Assembly: GCA_963783085.1 (NCBI GenBank)
Contig: CAWAMJ010000020.1
Location: forward strand, 806,001 to 870,000
Length of the DNA stretch: 64,000 nucleotides
Origin: CAVYUC01 sp963783085
GTDB lineage: Bacteria > Bacteroidota > Bacteroidia > Bacteroidales > Prolixibacteraceae
Direction of reading: 5' to 3'
The notes under the pieces were generated by a model. The model had not been told where the DNA came from, searched no databases, and saw nothing but the letters and a program-made list of their open reading frames with translations. The number at the start of each line of letters is the position of its first letter. Position 1 is the first letter of the stretch. Made by a program: the position numbers and the translations under genes. Of the stretch, positions 18,170 through 27,174 are shown in pieces.

Positions 18170-18985
18170 ATGAAAAAACTATTCGCGTTAATAGCAGTAT
18201 CAGGGTTGCTGTTTTTTATGGCACAAAATGCTGTAGTTGCACAGAACAGAGCAGCTGCACAGGACACCACGGGAGCAACCACCAACCAACAGGTGGATGT
18301 AGCAGCTGACACACAGGAAGAAGCCGCCGCCGCCGCTGAAGAAGGAAAATCGTTGCACAGCCGTTTGAAGCAAATTTTCATTGAAGGTAACCCGACGTTT
18401 ATGTCGTTCGTGTTGATCTCTCTTATTCTTGGACTGGCTTTTTCAATTGAAAGAGTGTTGTATTTGAATCTCGCAACCAGCAATACCAGAAAACTTCTGA
18501 TCAGAGTTGAAGAAGCATTGGAAAACGGCGGTGTTGAGGCAGCAAAAGATGTTTGCCGTAAAACACGCGGACCAGTTGCCAGTATTTTTTATCAAGGTCT
18601 CGACAGGGCTGATCATGGGATTGAAGTGGTAGAGAAATCAATAATTTCATACGGCGGTGTGCAGGCCGGTTTACTTGAAAAAGGCTTAAGCTGGATTGCA
18701 TTGTTCATCGCCCTTGCTCCGATGCTCGGATTCCTTGGAACAGTAATCGGTATGATTGGCGCTTTCGATGCTATTGAAGTAGCCGGGGATATTTCTCCCT
18801 CATTGGTTGCAGGTGGTATTAAAGTAGCTTTGATCACAACTGTAGGTGGACTTGTTGTGGCTATTATTCTGCAAATCTTTTACAACTACTGTGTTTCCAG
18901 AATTGACAGCATAGTAAACAACATGGAAGATGCCTCTATTTCCCTTTTGGATTTATTGGTTAAGCATAACATGAAAAATAGATAG
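18170..18985 (+). CDS. exbB: MotA/TolQ/ExbB proton-channel family protein
   Basis: A 271-residue inner-membrane protein with an N-terminal hydrophobic segment (signal-like, ends VVAQ) and an Ala/Glu-rich periplasmic stretch (about 25-60). Three further membrane segments follow, near 75-95, 165-190 and 215-240. The last two contain the family's pore motif APMLGFLGTVIGMIGAF and a Thr-rich helix (KVALITTVGGLVVAI). It should form the pentameric proton channel that energises TonB-dependent outer-membrane transport with the two ExbD proteins downstream. An extra N-terminal segment is usual for Bacteroidota ExbB. Confidence 0.9.
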   Translation: MKKLFALIAVSGLLFFMAQNAVVAQNRAAAQDTTGATTNQQVDVAADTQEEAAAAAEEGKSLHSRLKQIFIEGNPTFMSFVLISLILGLAFSIERVLYLNLATSNTRKLLIRVEEALENGGVEAAKDVCRKTRGPVASIFYQGLDRADHGIEVVEKSIISYGGVQAGLLEKGLSWIALFIALAPMLGFLGTVIGMIGAFDAIEVAGDISPSLVAGGIKVALITTVGGLVVAIILQIFYNYCVSRIDSIVNNMEDASISLLDLLVKHNMKNR

Positions 18986-18987
18986 AA

Positions 18988-19446
18988 ATGACGAAGTTAA
19001 GTAGAATAGTTACTATTTTATTGTGGGTCCTGATTATCATTTCCGCCGTCCTCGTTATATCGCTTATGGTGAATACAAGTGAAAACGACGCGGATCCGAA
19101 CATGGGCGCGTGGATAAACACCAACCTCATTTGGGCCTATATCCTTTTGGCAATCGGTGCCGGAATTGCGGTAATCGCCGGTTTAATGCATACTTTTTCC
19201 GATATTCGATCCGCTAAAAGAAGTCTGATCTCACTTTTGATACTCGCAGCAGTGGTTATCGTTGCCTATGTTTTGGCTTCCGATGCTATCCCCCAGTTCA
19301 TGGGGGTTCAGAAGTTTATAAACAACGGAACTTTAACACCACAGGTTGCAAAGATGATTGATACGGGGTTGATAATAACTTACATAATGCTCGGTTTAGC
19401 AGTATTGTCTATTATCCTGGCTCCCGTAACAAGATTATTTGATTAA
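18988..19446 (+). CDS. Four-helix membrane protein within the exbBD operon
   Basis: A 152-residue protein with four predicted membrane helices (about 7-27, 45-65, 77-97, 122-145) and short charged loops. It begins 2 bases after exbB and ends 35 bases before the first exbD. I do not recognise a characterised family; similar proteins of unknown function occupy this slot in Bacteroidota exbB-exbD operons (from memory). An accessory part of the TonB-energising complex is a reasonable inference but is not shown by sequence. Confidence 0.7.
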   Translation: MTKLSRIVTILLWVLIIISAVLVISLMVNTSENDADPNMGAWINTNLIWAYILLAIGAGIAVIAGLMHTFSDIRSAKRSLISLLILAAVVIVAYVLASDAIPQFMGVQKFINNGTLTPQVAKMIDTGLIITYIMLGLAVLSIILAPVTRLFD

Positions 19447-19481
19447 TTTAAATACGTGGTAATTAAACAGGAAATAAATTT

Positions 19482-20057
19482 ATGGCTAGAAAAGTACCGG
19501 AAATACCATCAGCTTCGTTGGCAGACATTGCATTTATGCTGCTTATCTTTTTCCTGGTGACAACCACGATGGACGTTGACAGCGGTTTGGAAAGAAGACT
19601 TCCGCAATGGGTTGATGAACAACAGATTGATGAAGATCAACAAATTAAAGAACGTAACGTTTTTGTCGTTCTGGTAAACAGAAATAACGATTTGTTGGTG
19701 GAAAATGAATATCTTGATATTGACCAATTACGCGAACGGGCAAAAGAATTCATGGCAAATCCTTATAACGAAGAAGATTTGCCGGAAAAAGAACCCAAAG
19801 AAGTACCATATTTTGGAGAAACCATGGTTTCCAAAGGAGTTATCTCTTTAAGAAATGACCTCGATACCAAATATGGAGTTTATATCGCTGTTCAAAACGA
19901 ACTGGTTGCTGCCATTAATGAGCTTAGGGATGAACTAGCCCGGGAGCATTTTGGAAAACCTTACGATGAACTGGAGGGTGATAAACAAGAAGCAATTCGG
20001 GATATCTACCCTTCAAGGATTTCAGAAGCTGAACCAAAAAAGGTAGGAGGAAAATAA
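19482..20057 (+). CDS. exbD: Biopolymer transport protein ExbD (first copy)
   Basis: A 191-residue ExbD/TolR-family protein. A short cytoplasmic N-terminus ARKVPEIPSASLADIAFM leads into one membrane helix (LLIFFLVTTTMD) whose conserved Asp (in LADIAF) is the proton-carrying residue of the family. The periplasmic domain is longer than in E. coli ExbD and highly charged (KEPKEVPYFGE). It is followed 2 bases later by a second exbD. Two ExbD paralogues per operon is a Bacteroidota habit. Confidence 0.92.
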   Translation: MARKVPEIPSASLADIAFMLLIFFLVTTTMDVDSGLERRLPQWVDEQQIDEDQQIKERNVFVVLVNRNNDLLVENEYLDIDQLRERAKEFMANPYNEEDLPEKEPKEVPYFGETMVSKGVISLRNDLDTKYGVYIAVQNELVAAINELRDELAREHFGKPYDELEGDKQEAIRDIYPSRISEAEPKKVGGK

Positions 20058-20059
20058 TT

Positions 20060-20530
20060 ATGAGTAAATTCAGAAAAAAAGGAGGAAAAGAACTCCCGCC
20101 AATTTCAACAGCTTCGCTGCCGGACATCGTTTTTATGTTACTTTTCTTTTTCATGGTTAGTACAACCATGCGGGAGGTAACGCTGAATGTACAGATTCAT
20201 TTGCCCGAAGCAACAGAGTTGAGCAAGCTGGAAAAGAAATCGCTGGTAAGTTATATTTATGTTGGTGAACCGCTGCCACAGTATCAAAAAATGTTTGGTG
20301 TGGCTCCACGTATCCAACTTAATGATCAATTTGCCAATGTAAACGAAATTCAGGATTTTGTTATTGCTGAACGTGAAGCAAGAGCTGAAGAAGAAAGGCC
20401 GTTGATGATTACTTCCTTAAAAGTTGATGAAAATACCAAAATGGGTATTGTTACCGACATAAAACAGGAATTAAGAAAGGCTGCCGCATTGCACATCAAT
20501 TATTCTTCAAGGAAAGCGCGAAAAGATTAG
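20060..20530 (+). CDS. exbD: Biopolymer transport protein ExbD (second copy)
   Basis: A 156-residue paralogue of the preceding protein: basic N-terminus KFRKKGGKELPPISTASLPDIVFM, a single membrane helix with the conserved Asp in LPDIVF, and a periplasmic domain ending in DIKQELRKAAALHINYSS. It is the last gene of the operon and is followed by a hairpin terminator shared with convergent aspS. Confidence 0.92.
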   Translation: MSKFRKKGGKELPPISTASLPDIVFMLLFFFMVSTTMREVTLNVQIHLPEATELSKLEKKSLVSYIYVGEPLPQYQKMFGVAPRIQLNDQFANVNEIQDFVIAEREARAEEERPLMITSLKVDENTKMGIVTDIKQELRKAAALHINYSSRKARKD

Positions 20531-20550
20531 TTCAACGAATAAATGAATAA

Positions 20551-20587
20551 TAAAAAATGGGAAGTCGTTTTCGGCTTCCCATTTTTT
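20551..20587. terminator. Bidirectional terminator between exbD and aspS
   Basis: AAAAAATGGGAAG and its complement CTTCCCATTTTTT enclose a 10-base loop. A-run and T-run on either side allow it to serve both convergent transcripts. Confidence 0.8.
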
Positions 20588-20604
20588 ATGCGATTGAAAT
20601 TTTT

Positions 20605-22365
20605 TTATTTCTCTTTCTCTTTTAAATCAAGTTTCAGGTTTAATTCTTCCAGTTGTTCTGCAGATATTGTAGCCGGCGAATCATTCATTACATCTCTTCC
20701 TGCATTGTTTTTAGGGAAAGCTATTACGTCGCGGATAGAACCAAGTCCCGCAAAAAGCGATACCAGCCTGTCGAAACCAAAAGCGATACCGGCATGTGGC
20801 GGTGCGCCATACCTGAATGCATTCATTAAAAATCCGAATTGTGCCTGCGCCTGCTCTCTGGTAAAACCAAGCACGTCAAACATTTTCGACTGCAATTCTG
20901 AGTCGAAAATCCTAACTGAGCCGCCTCCGATTTCCACACCATTGATCACCAGGTCATAAGCATTGGCGCGCACTTTACCGGGATCGGAATCGAGTAGCGG
21001 AACATCCTCTGGTTTTGGAGAGGTAAACGGGTGGTGCATAGCAAAAAAACGACCGGTTTCTTCGTCCCATTCCAGCAACGGAAAATCAATTACCCATAAC
21101 GGTTTAAAAACATCTTTCGATCGTAAGTCAAGACGATCGGCCATTTCAAGTCGCAGATGGCCCAGAGCATCCAAAGTATGCATCTTTTCACCTGAAAGGA
21201 CCAAAATTAAATCCCCCGGCTCTGCATCAAGCAAATTCACCCATTGCTTTAAATCTTCTTCGGAATAAAATTTACCGACTGATGATTTGATAGTTTCATC
21301 TTCATTGTATTTCACATAAACCAATCCTTTTGCACCAATTTGAGGTCGTTTTACCCAATCTGTAAGTTCATCAAGTTGTTTGCGGGAATAGTCTGCACAA
21401 CCTTTTGCACAAATGGCGCCGATATATTCCGCTGAATCAAAAACAGAAAAACCTTTTCCTTTGACCAACTGCGAAATATCCGTCAGAAGCATTTTAAACC
21501 GGATATCAGGTTTGTCCGAGCCGTATTTTTCCATTGCAGTGGCATAAGTCATTCGTGGGAAATCTTCCAGTTTTATGCCGAGCACATCTTTAAATGTATA
21601 TTTCGTCAACCCCTCGAAAGCATTTAATACATCGTTTTGTTCTACAAACGACATTTCACAGTCTATTTGCGTAAATTCCGGTTGACGGTCGGCACGCAAA
21701 TCTTCATCGCGGAAACATTTGACAATTTGGTAGTATTTATCAAATCCGGCAACCATCAGCAACTGCTTGAAAATTTGAGGCGATTGAGGAAGGGCATAAA
21801 ATTCACCGGGATTCATCCTTGACGGGACCACAAAATCGCGCGCACCTTCGGGTGTAGACTTAATTAATACCGGAGTTTCGGTTTCAATAAAACCATTTTC
21901 ATTGAGATAGTTGCGCACGGCATGTGCCATTTTTGCGCGAAGTTCCAGGTTTTTGCGGATAGCATTTCGCCGTAGATCGAGATAACGATATTTCATTCGC
22001 AAATCTTCGCCTCCATCGGTATCATCCTGAATGGTAAACGGAGGAACTACTGATGGGCTTAATACTTTCAATTCCGACAATTCAATCTCGATTTCTCCCG
22101 TCGGAATGTTTTTATTTTTGCTCGAACGTTCACGCACTGTTCCGGTGGCTTGAATTACGAATTCACGCCCCAATTCTTCCTGAATTTTCAGAATTTCACC
22201 CGGGGTATTTTCGTCGGTCACCAGCTGAGTTATTCCGTACCTGTCGCGCAGGTCTATAAAACTCATTGCGCCTAAATCCCTGATTCGTTGTACCCAACCT
22301 GCCAATGTTACTTTTTCTCCTTTGTTTTCTAATCGAAGTTCACCACAAGTATGCGTTCTGTACAT
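20605..22365 (-). CDS. aspS: Aspartyl-tRNA synthetase
   Basis: Class IIb synthetase of 586 residues, charging tRNA-Asp. The N-terminal OB-fold anticodon-binding domain (LAGWVQRIRDLGAMSFIDLRD), motif 2 (FRDEDLRADRQPEFTQ), the bacterial GAD insertion domain (about 290-410) and motif 3 (GIAFGFDRLVSLFAG) are all present, along with FAMHHPFTSP. It is full-length bacterial type. Convergent with exbD. A -7-like TTATTTTCG lies about 20 bases before the start on the minus strand, but it departs from consensus. Confidence 0.98.
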   Translation of the reverse strand: MYRTHTCGELRLENKGEKVTLAGWVQRIRDLGAMSFIDLRDRYGITQLVTDENTPGEILKIQEELGREFVIQATGTVRERSSKNKNIPTGEIEIELSELKVLSPSVVPPFTIQDDTDGGEDLRMKYRYLDLRRNAIRKNLELRAKMAHAVRNYLNENGFIETETPVLIKSTPEGARDFVVPSRMNPGEFYALPQSPQIFKQLLMVAGFDKYYQIVKCFRDEDLRADRQPEFTQIDCEMSFVEQNDVLNAFEGLTKYTFKDVLGIKLEDFPRMTYATAMEKYGSDKPDIRFKMLLTDISQLVKGKGFSVFDSAEYIGAICAKGCADYSRKQLDELTDWVKRPQIGAKGLVYVKYNEDETIKSSVGKFYSEEDLKQWVNLLDAEPGDLILVLSGEKMHTLDALGHLRLEMADRLDLRSKDVFKPLWVIDFPLLEWDEETGRFFAMHHPFTSPKPEDVPLLDSDPGKVRANAYDLVINGVEIGGGSVRIFDSELQSKMFDVLGFTREQAQAQFGFLMNAFRYGAPPHAGIAFGFDRLVSLFAGLGSIRDVIAFPKNNAGRDVMNDSPATISAEQLEELNLKLDLKEKEK

Positions 22366-22491
22366 GATACCTTTTTTATAATTTCGTTGCGAAAATAAGA
22401 AGATTTTAGCAATTTCAGGGATTTATAAATTTATTGTTTTTCAGGTAATCCCTGCACTTAGGTTTAATATTCGAATGATTCAGATAATAGT

Positions 22492-22935
22492 ATGATTAAT
22501 CCATTTAACGACGAGTATTTCATGAAAAAGGCGTTCTCCGAAGCCTTGACAGCTTTTGAAAAGGGTGAAGTCCCGGTTGGCGCTGTAGTAGTTTCAAACC
22601 AAAAAATAATTGCCCGGGCACATAATTTAACCGAAACACTTAACGATGTAACGGCTCATGCGGAAATGCAGGCGATAACGGCTGCTGCGAACTTTATGGG
22701 TGGTAAATATCTGAACGATTGCACGCTGTATATTACGGTTGAACCTTGTGTAATGTGTGCCGGAGCAATTGGCTGGGCACAAGTGGGAAAAATCGTATTT
22801 GGCGCACCGGATGAAAAACGTGGTTACCGGAAGTTTTCGCCGGCAGCGCTGCATCCCAAAACAAAAGTGACAGGCGGTATATACGAAACCGAATGCCGTG
22901 AATTAATGCAGGAGTTTTTTCAGATTAGAAGATAA
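22492..22935 (+). CDS. tadA: tRNA-specific adenosine deaminase
   Basis: A 147-residue cytidine/deoxycytidylate-deaminase-fold enzyme that converts A34 to inosine in tRNA-Arg(ACG). Zinc ligands and catalytic Glu are in HAEMQ and EPCVMCAGAI (HAE plus PCxxC), and GAVVV/NQ upstream matches. The C-terminal helix ECRELMQEFFQIRR fits TadA better than guanine or cytosine deaminases. It stands alone between divergent aspS and convergent aroA. Confidence 0.92.
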   Translation: MINPFNDEYFMKKAFSEALTAFEKGEVPVGAVVVSNQKIIARAHNLTETLNDVTAHAEMQAITAAANFMGGKYLNDCTLYITVEPCVMCAGAIGWAQVGKIVFGAPDEKRGYRKFSPAALHPKTKVTGGIYETECRELMQEFFQIRR

Positions 22936-23055
22936 ATTCTTTGTTTGAAAATCGGGAAAGAACAAAAGTTATCGCTTAATGCTCTTCGAGTTTTTACAAC
23001 CACAATCGTGCGTTGGGTTTAACGGGAAAACAATATTTTGCCAAACCTTTAATTG

Positions 23056-24297
23056 TCAGGTTTCCTTCTCTTTAATTCGAAATCCGGCTTTTTTTATATC
23101 TGCCCAAAAGCCCGGATATGATTTTGTTACAACAGAGGGATCATCAATGATAAGCATTTGCCCGTTTAGCGCAATCGGCGCGAATGCCAGTGCCATCCGA
23201 TGGTCGTGATAAGTTGCTATTGTGGGAAGTTTTTCTTTTATCGAGGTATTTATCCTTCCGTTCCATTCCAGTTCGCCCACTGCAGGCTCAACAAGAACCG
23301 CCCCCAATTTTGCCAATTCGTTTTGAAGTGCGGAAATTCGATCGGTCTCTTTAATTTTTAAAGTTTTTAAACCTGTAAAATAAAAAGGAATTTGTTTTGA
23401 AACACATAAACAAGCCATAGTTTGTGCAATGTCCGGGTTTTCAAGAAAATCAATTTCCAATTTCTCAGGTATTTTATTTTCCGACTTCACGAGCAGGACC
23501 CCACCCTCTTTTTGTTCTGAACGAATGCCGAATTTTTCAAACCAGTTTGCAATTTTTGCATCACCCTGCAAACTTTGAAGTTGTAGATTCTCCAGAAAAA
23601 CTTCAGCTTTTTGAGCCAGCGCCGCAATTTCGTACCAGTACGATGCGCCCGACCAATCGGCTTCTACCGTATAATCGAGCGGCAAATATTTTTGTTCCGG
23701 CACCCAAATACGGTTTTTTTCCCATGTGTATTGAATCCCGAATTGCTGCATTAATCTTAACGTAAGTTCAATGTATGGCTGCGATGTAATTTCACCCTGA
23801 AGTTCTACCGTCAGTCCATTTTCCAGCGTCGGAGCGATCATCAGCAGCGCTGAAATATACTGGCTGGAAATACTGCCGTCAAGTTTAAGCGTTTTTCCTT
23901 TAAGATGCGATCCATAGATTTTGAGTGGTGGAAAACCTTCGTTTTCAATATATTCTATTTTTGCCCCCAATTGAATCAACGCATCTGCCAAAATCTTGAT
24001 TGGCCGCTGTTTCATACGTTCTGAGCCGGTAACTTCCCACACACCTGCAATTTTTGAAAGAAAAGCAGTGAGAAAACGCATGGCCGTTCCTGCATGACCA
24101 ATATCGAACTTCATTTGATTTGAAAACAGCGCAGCTTCCAACACGCGGGTATCGTCGCTTTCTGATAAATTTCTGACTACGTAAGGACTGTAACTCAGCG
24201 CGTTGATAATTAATACTCTGTTGCTTATGCTTTTTGATGCGGGAAGTGTGATGCTTTCTTTTATTGCATTTTGGTCTGTAGAAATCAGGTACTTCAT
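23056..24297 (-). CDS. aroA: 3-phosphoshikimate 1-carboxyvinyltransferase (EPSP synthase)
   Basis: Sixth step of the shikimate pathway, joining shikimate-3-phosphate and PEP; 413 residues. Motifs: LPASKSISNRVLI (phosphate-binding Lys and Ser), GHAGTAMRFLTAF (the PEP-binding loop, with His where E. coli has Asn), GSISSQYISALLM, KETDRISALQNELAKLGA, and DHRMALAFAP. It lies 32 bases after aroB on the same strand, forming an aroB-aroA pair. The sequence appears complete. Confidence 0.95.
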   Translation of the reverse strand: MKYLISTDQNAIKESITLPASKSISNRVLIINALSYSPYVVRNLSESDDTRVLEAALFSNQMKFDIGHAGTAMRFLTAFLSKIAGVWEVTGSERMKQRPIKILADALIQLGAKIEYIENEGFPPLKIYGSHLKGKTLKLDGSISSQYISALLMIAPTLENGLTVELQGEITSQPYIELTLRLMQQFGIQYTWEKNRIWVPEQKYLPLDYTVEADWSGASYWYEIAALAQKAEVFLENLQLQSLQGDAKIANWFEKFGIRSEQKEGGVLLVKSENKIPEKLEIDFLENPDIAQTMACLCVSKQIPFYFTGLKTLKIKETDRISALQNELAKLGAVLVEPAVGELEWNGRINTSIKEKLPTIATYHDHRMALAFAPIALNGQMLIIDDPSVVTKSYPGFWADIKKAGFRIKEKET

Positions 24298-24329
24298 TTT
24301 ATCGATCGTTTTCTTTTAACTACATGAAT

Positions 24330-25400
24330 TCATTGGGCGAAATTACGGTAAAAGTCCAGCGTCTTGAAAATCAGCTCTTTTTCGCAGTTTTGATTGATTT
24401 CGATCTTACCGGTTTCAGAAAGTAGCGTAAAATTGATTCGTCCCATCTCGTTCTTTTTGTCGTGGGTCATCAATTCAAAAATCCGGCTGAAATCTTTTTT
24501 TTCAATGGCGAAATTGCCGTATATCGTTTGCAGCCATTCCGTTAAAACTAAAAAATCTTTTTCGGGGAAACCACACATTTTTTCCGACAGATAAAGTTCG
24601 GCAATCATTCCGTAAGCCACTGCAAATCCATGCAATACCGGCCTTTTTTGTTCCATCGCCAAACTTTCAATCGCATGTCCTGTTGTATGTCCGAAATTGA
24701 GCGCTTTGCGTATATTTTTTTCAGTGGGGTCATTGGCGGTGAAATATTTTTTTACGTCCACAGAACGACCAATTATTTTCTCCAGAAGGTCGTAATCGAT
24801 ATTTTCCAAATCAAAATTTTTCAATTCTTCCAGATGTTCCGGACTTTTTATTAAGCCGTGTTTAATCATTTCTGCAAAACCTGAAATGAAATTATCTCGA
24901 TCGATGGTTTTCAGAAAATCGGTATTGATAACTACTGCAACCGGTTCTTTAAATGTTCCCACCTCGTTTTTCAGGCCGTTAAAGTTGATACCGGTTTTCC
25001 CGCCAACTGAAGCATCCACTTGCGAAAGAAGCGTTGTCGGCACATTCAGAAAATCGATTCCCCGTTTGAAAGTTGAAGCTGCAAAGCCGGCCAGATCCGT
25101 TAACATCCCGCCGCCAATATTGATTAGTAATGATTTGCGGTCGGCGCCGTTTTCAGAAAGAAACTCCCATATTTTACCCACCGATTCAATTTTTTTGTTG
25201 TTTTCGCCAGACGGTACAACAACTTTCCTGATAGAATTCGATGCGAAAAAATCGTTGAATCCCGGAATCCACAGCCGGTTTACGTTCTCGTCGGTGGCCA
25301 GGAACACCTTTCCATTTTGATAATTACCAACGAAACTTAAAAGTTCTTTGGCCAGTAAACGGCTGTAAATTATTTTAGAATAAATGCTTGAATTTCCCAT
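24330..25400 (-). CDS. aroB: 3-dehydroquinate synthase
   Basis: Second step of the shikimate pathway, converting DAHP to 3-dehydroquinate with NAD and a divalent metal; 356 residues. Signatures: VVPSGENNKKIES, INIGGGMLTDLAGFAAST (NAD loop), FLNVPTTLLSQVDASVGGKTGINF, EMIKHGLIK, NFGHTTGHAIE and LHGFAVAYGM with the metal-binding Glu and His residues. First gene of the aroB-aroA pair. A near-consensus promoter (CAAA, 17 nt, TAAAGTTA on the plus strand at 25421-25449) may drive it. Confidence 0.95.
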   Translation of the reverse strand: MGNSSIYSKIIYSRLLAKELLSFVGNYQNGKVFLATDENVNRLWIPGFNDFFASNSIRKVVVPSGENNKKIESVGKIWEFLSENGADRKSLLINIGGGMLTDLAGFAASTFKRGIDFLNVPTTLLSQVDASVGGKTGINFNGLKNEVGTFKEPVAVVINTDFLKTIDRDNFISGFAEMIKHGLIKSPEHLEELKNFDLENIDYDLLEKIIGRSVDVKKYFTANDPTEKNIRKALNFGHTTGHAIESLAMEQKRPVLHGFAVAYGMIAELYLSEKMCGFPEKDFLVLTEWLQTIYGNFAIEKKDFSRIFELMTHDKKNEMGRINFTLLSETGKIEINQNCEKELIFKTLDFYRNFAQ

Positions 25401-25499
25401 GCTTTGCTGTTAAATTGCGGTAAAGTTACAATTTATTTGGTTTTGCAAATTTCAATGGTTTTGTATCGGTGTGTTTATAGAAAAAAAGGACAATAAAAC

Positions 25500-25970
25500 A
25501 TGATAATTTCAAATAAAAAGAAGGTCATCTTTCTGAAACGGCTGTTTTTTTTGGTCAGCCTTTTTATTGCACTGGCTGCCCTGTCGTTATTCCTTTTAGA
25601 CCTTGCTTTATACGGCATCGCTGCTGTGGGAATGTTTTTGCTTTGGTTTCTTTATTTTCAGGTTGCCGATTTTCAGTATGTCGAATTCCGGCACGAGAAC
25701 AACATTGTTATCTTACGGTATTACAAAGCCATCGGTTTTGGCAGAACAGACTATAACTCCATAGAATTTCCACAAAAAATGCTGTACAACGGATACTTTG
25801 AAGATTCGATGATGGGTAAAATGACCGATTTAATCCTTGTCGTAAAAACCCAGCGTGGTATTGCTGAATATCCGACGGTGAGTTTCACGGCAGTCCCGAA
25901 GGAAGACCGAAAAAAAGTGCAGGCCGAATTGAGGAAAATTTTAGGGAAATATGATGAACCTGTTGAATAA
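25500..25970 (+). CDS. Small two-helix membrane protein upstream of dprA
   Basis: A 156-residue protein of unknown function. A basic N-terminus (SNKKKVIFLKR) leads to two adjacent membrane helices (about 14-33 and 35-55), followed by a soluble domain with alternating strands (VEFRHENNIVILRYYKA, ILVVKTQRGIAEYPTVSF) and a basic C-terminal helix (KEDRKKVQAELRKILG). Conserved in position before dprA in Bacteroidota as far as I recall. It ends 2 bases before dprA, so the two are likely coupled. Confidence 0.65.
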   Translation: MIISNKKKVIFLKRLFFLVSLFIALAALSLFLLDLALYGIAAVGMFLLWFLYFQVADFQYVEFRHENNIVILRYYKAIGFGRTDYNSIEFPQKMLYNGYFEDSMMGKMTDLILVVKTQRGIAEYPTVSFTAVPKEDRKKVQAELRKILGKYDEPVE

Positions 25971-25972
25971 AA

Positions 25973-27079
25973 ATGAACGATCAACTACTCTGTAAAATAG
26001 CACTTTCGCTTATTCCCGGAATTGGCGGAGTGCTGGCCCGTAATCTGGTGGCATATACTGGCAGCGCCGAAAATGTTTTTTCCGAACCATTTAAAACGTT
26101 GGTTAAAATTCCCGGAATCGGTGAAGTAAATGCGCGCCGGCTAAAAAATAAAGAGGTTTTCCTGCAGGCAGAAAAAGAAATCAATTTCATTGAGAAATAC
26201 AACATCAATATGTATTTCTATACGGACAGGAATTACCCCCGGCGTTTGAAAAATTGCGTTGATGCACCCATTATACTATATGCCAAAGGGAAAATGAACC
26301 TCGATGAACAGCGGGTGATAAGTATCGTAGGAACACGCCATGCAACGGAGTACGGCAGAGAAGTTTGCGATAATTTAATCAAAGCGTTTTCGGAACGGAA
26401 TTATCCGATTTTAGTGGTTAGCGGCCTCGCCTACGGAATTGATATCCAGGCACACAAATCAGCATTGAAATACAATGTTTCAACGGTTGGAGTGGTGGGG
26501 CACGGATTGGACAAAATGTATCCGTCGTTACATAGCGAAACCGCAAAAAAAATGCTTCATAATGGAGGAATTGTTTCCGATTTTCCCAGCGGCACTAAAA
26601 TTGATCCGCCGAATTTCATCCGCAGGAACCGTGTAATAGCAGGGTTGGCCGATGCAACAATTGTTGTGGAGTCGGCTGTAAAAGGAGGCGCGTTAATTAC
26701 AGCCGAAATCGCTTCTTCCTATCATCGCGATGTTTTTGCTTTCCCGGGGCGTGTGGATGAAACGTATTCGAAAGGCTGTAATCAACTTATTCGAAATCAT
26801 GGCGCCGGTTTAATTGGGGGAATCGACGATCTCGAATATTTTATGGGCTGGGAAATGGAAACCAAGGAAAAAGTGGTTCAACCTGATTTGTTTGTTGAAT
26901 TATCGGAAGACGAGGAAAAAGTAGTTGATTTGCTCAAAAACAACCGCGAACTTTTTATCGACGAGATTTCTTCCGAGCTGGGAGTTCCGGGAAGTAAAGT
27001 TTCGTCACTGTTACTGAACATGGAATTTAAAAATGTACTGGTTTCATTGCCTGGGAAAATGTACCGGCTGAAACTGTAA
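25973..27079 (+). CDS. dprA: DNA-processing protein DprA (Smf)
   Basis: Loads RecA on incoming single-stranded DNA during transformation; 368 residues. An N-terminal HhH/SAM-like region (IPGIGGVLARNLV, IPGIGEVNARRL), the Rossmann-type DNA-binding core (VSIVGTRHATEYGRE, VVSGLAYGIDIQAHKSAL, FIRRNRVIAGLADATIVVESAVKGGALITA, AFPGRVDETYSKGCNQLI) and a C-terminal winged helix (about 305-368) are present. Other competence genes are not in the window. Confidence 0.95.
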   Translation: MNDQLLCKIALSLIPGIGGVLARNLVAYTGSAENVFSEPFKTLVKIPGIGEVNARRLKNKEVFLQAEKEINFIEKYNINMYFYTDRNYPRRLKNCVDAPIILYAKGKMNLDEQRVISIVGTRHATEYGREVCDNLIKAFSERNYPILVVSGLAYGIDIQAHKSALKYNVSTVGVVGHGLDKMYPSLHSETAKKMLHNGGIVSDFPSGTKIDPPNFIRRNRVIAGLADATIVVESAVKGGALITAEIASSYHRDVFAFPGRVDETYSKGCNQLIRNHGAGLIGGIDDLEYFMGWEMETKEKVVQPDLFVELSEDEEKVVDLLKNNRELFIDEISSELGVPGSKVSSLLLNMEFKNVLVSLPGKMYRLKL

Positions 27080-27145
27080 ACATTCGAATAGTTAAACCTT
27101 TCCAAATAAATCCCAATCCGTGAAACATGGTTCTGTTTCATTTAT

Positions 27146-27153
27146 TAATTTTG
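27146..27153 (+). promoter_or_regulatory. -7 promoter element of serS
   Basis: TAATTTTG fits TAnnTTTG and would start transcription near 27160, giving a leader of about 15 bases before the ATG at 27175. No good -33 box is seen. The position argues against the upstream in-frame ATG at 27127. Confidence 0.4.
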
Positions 27154-27174
27154 CGGTTTACAAAAAAAGTAGCT

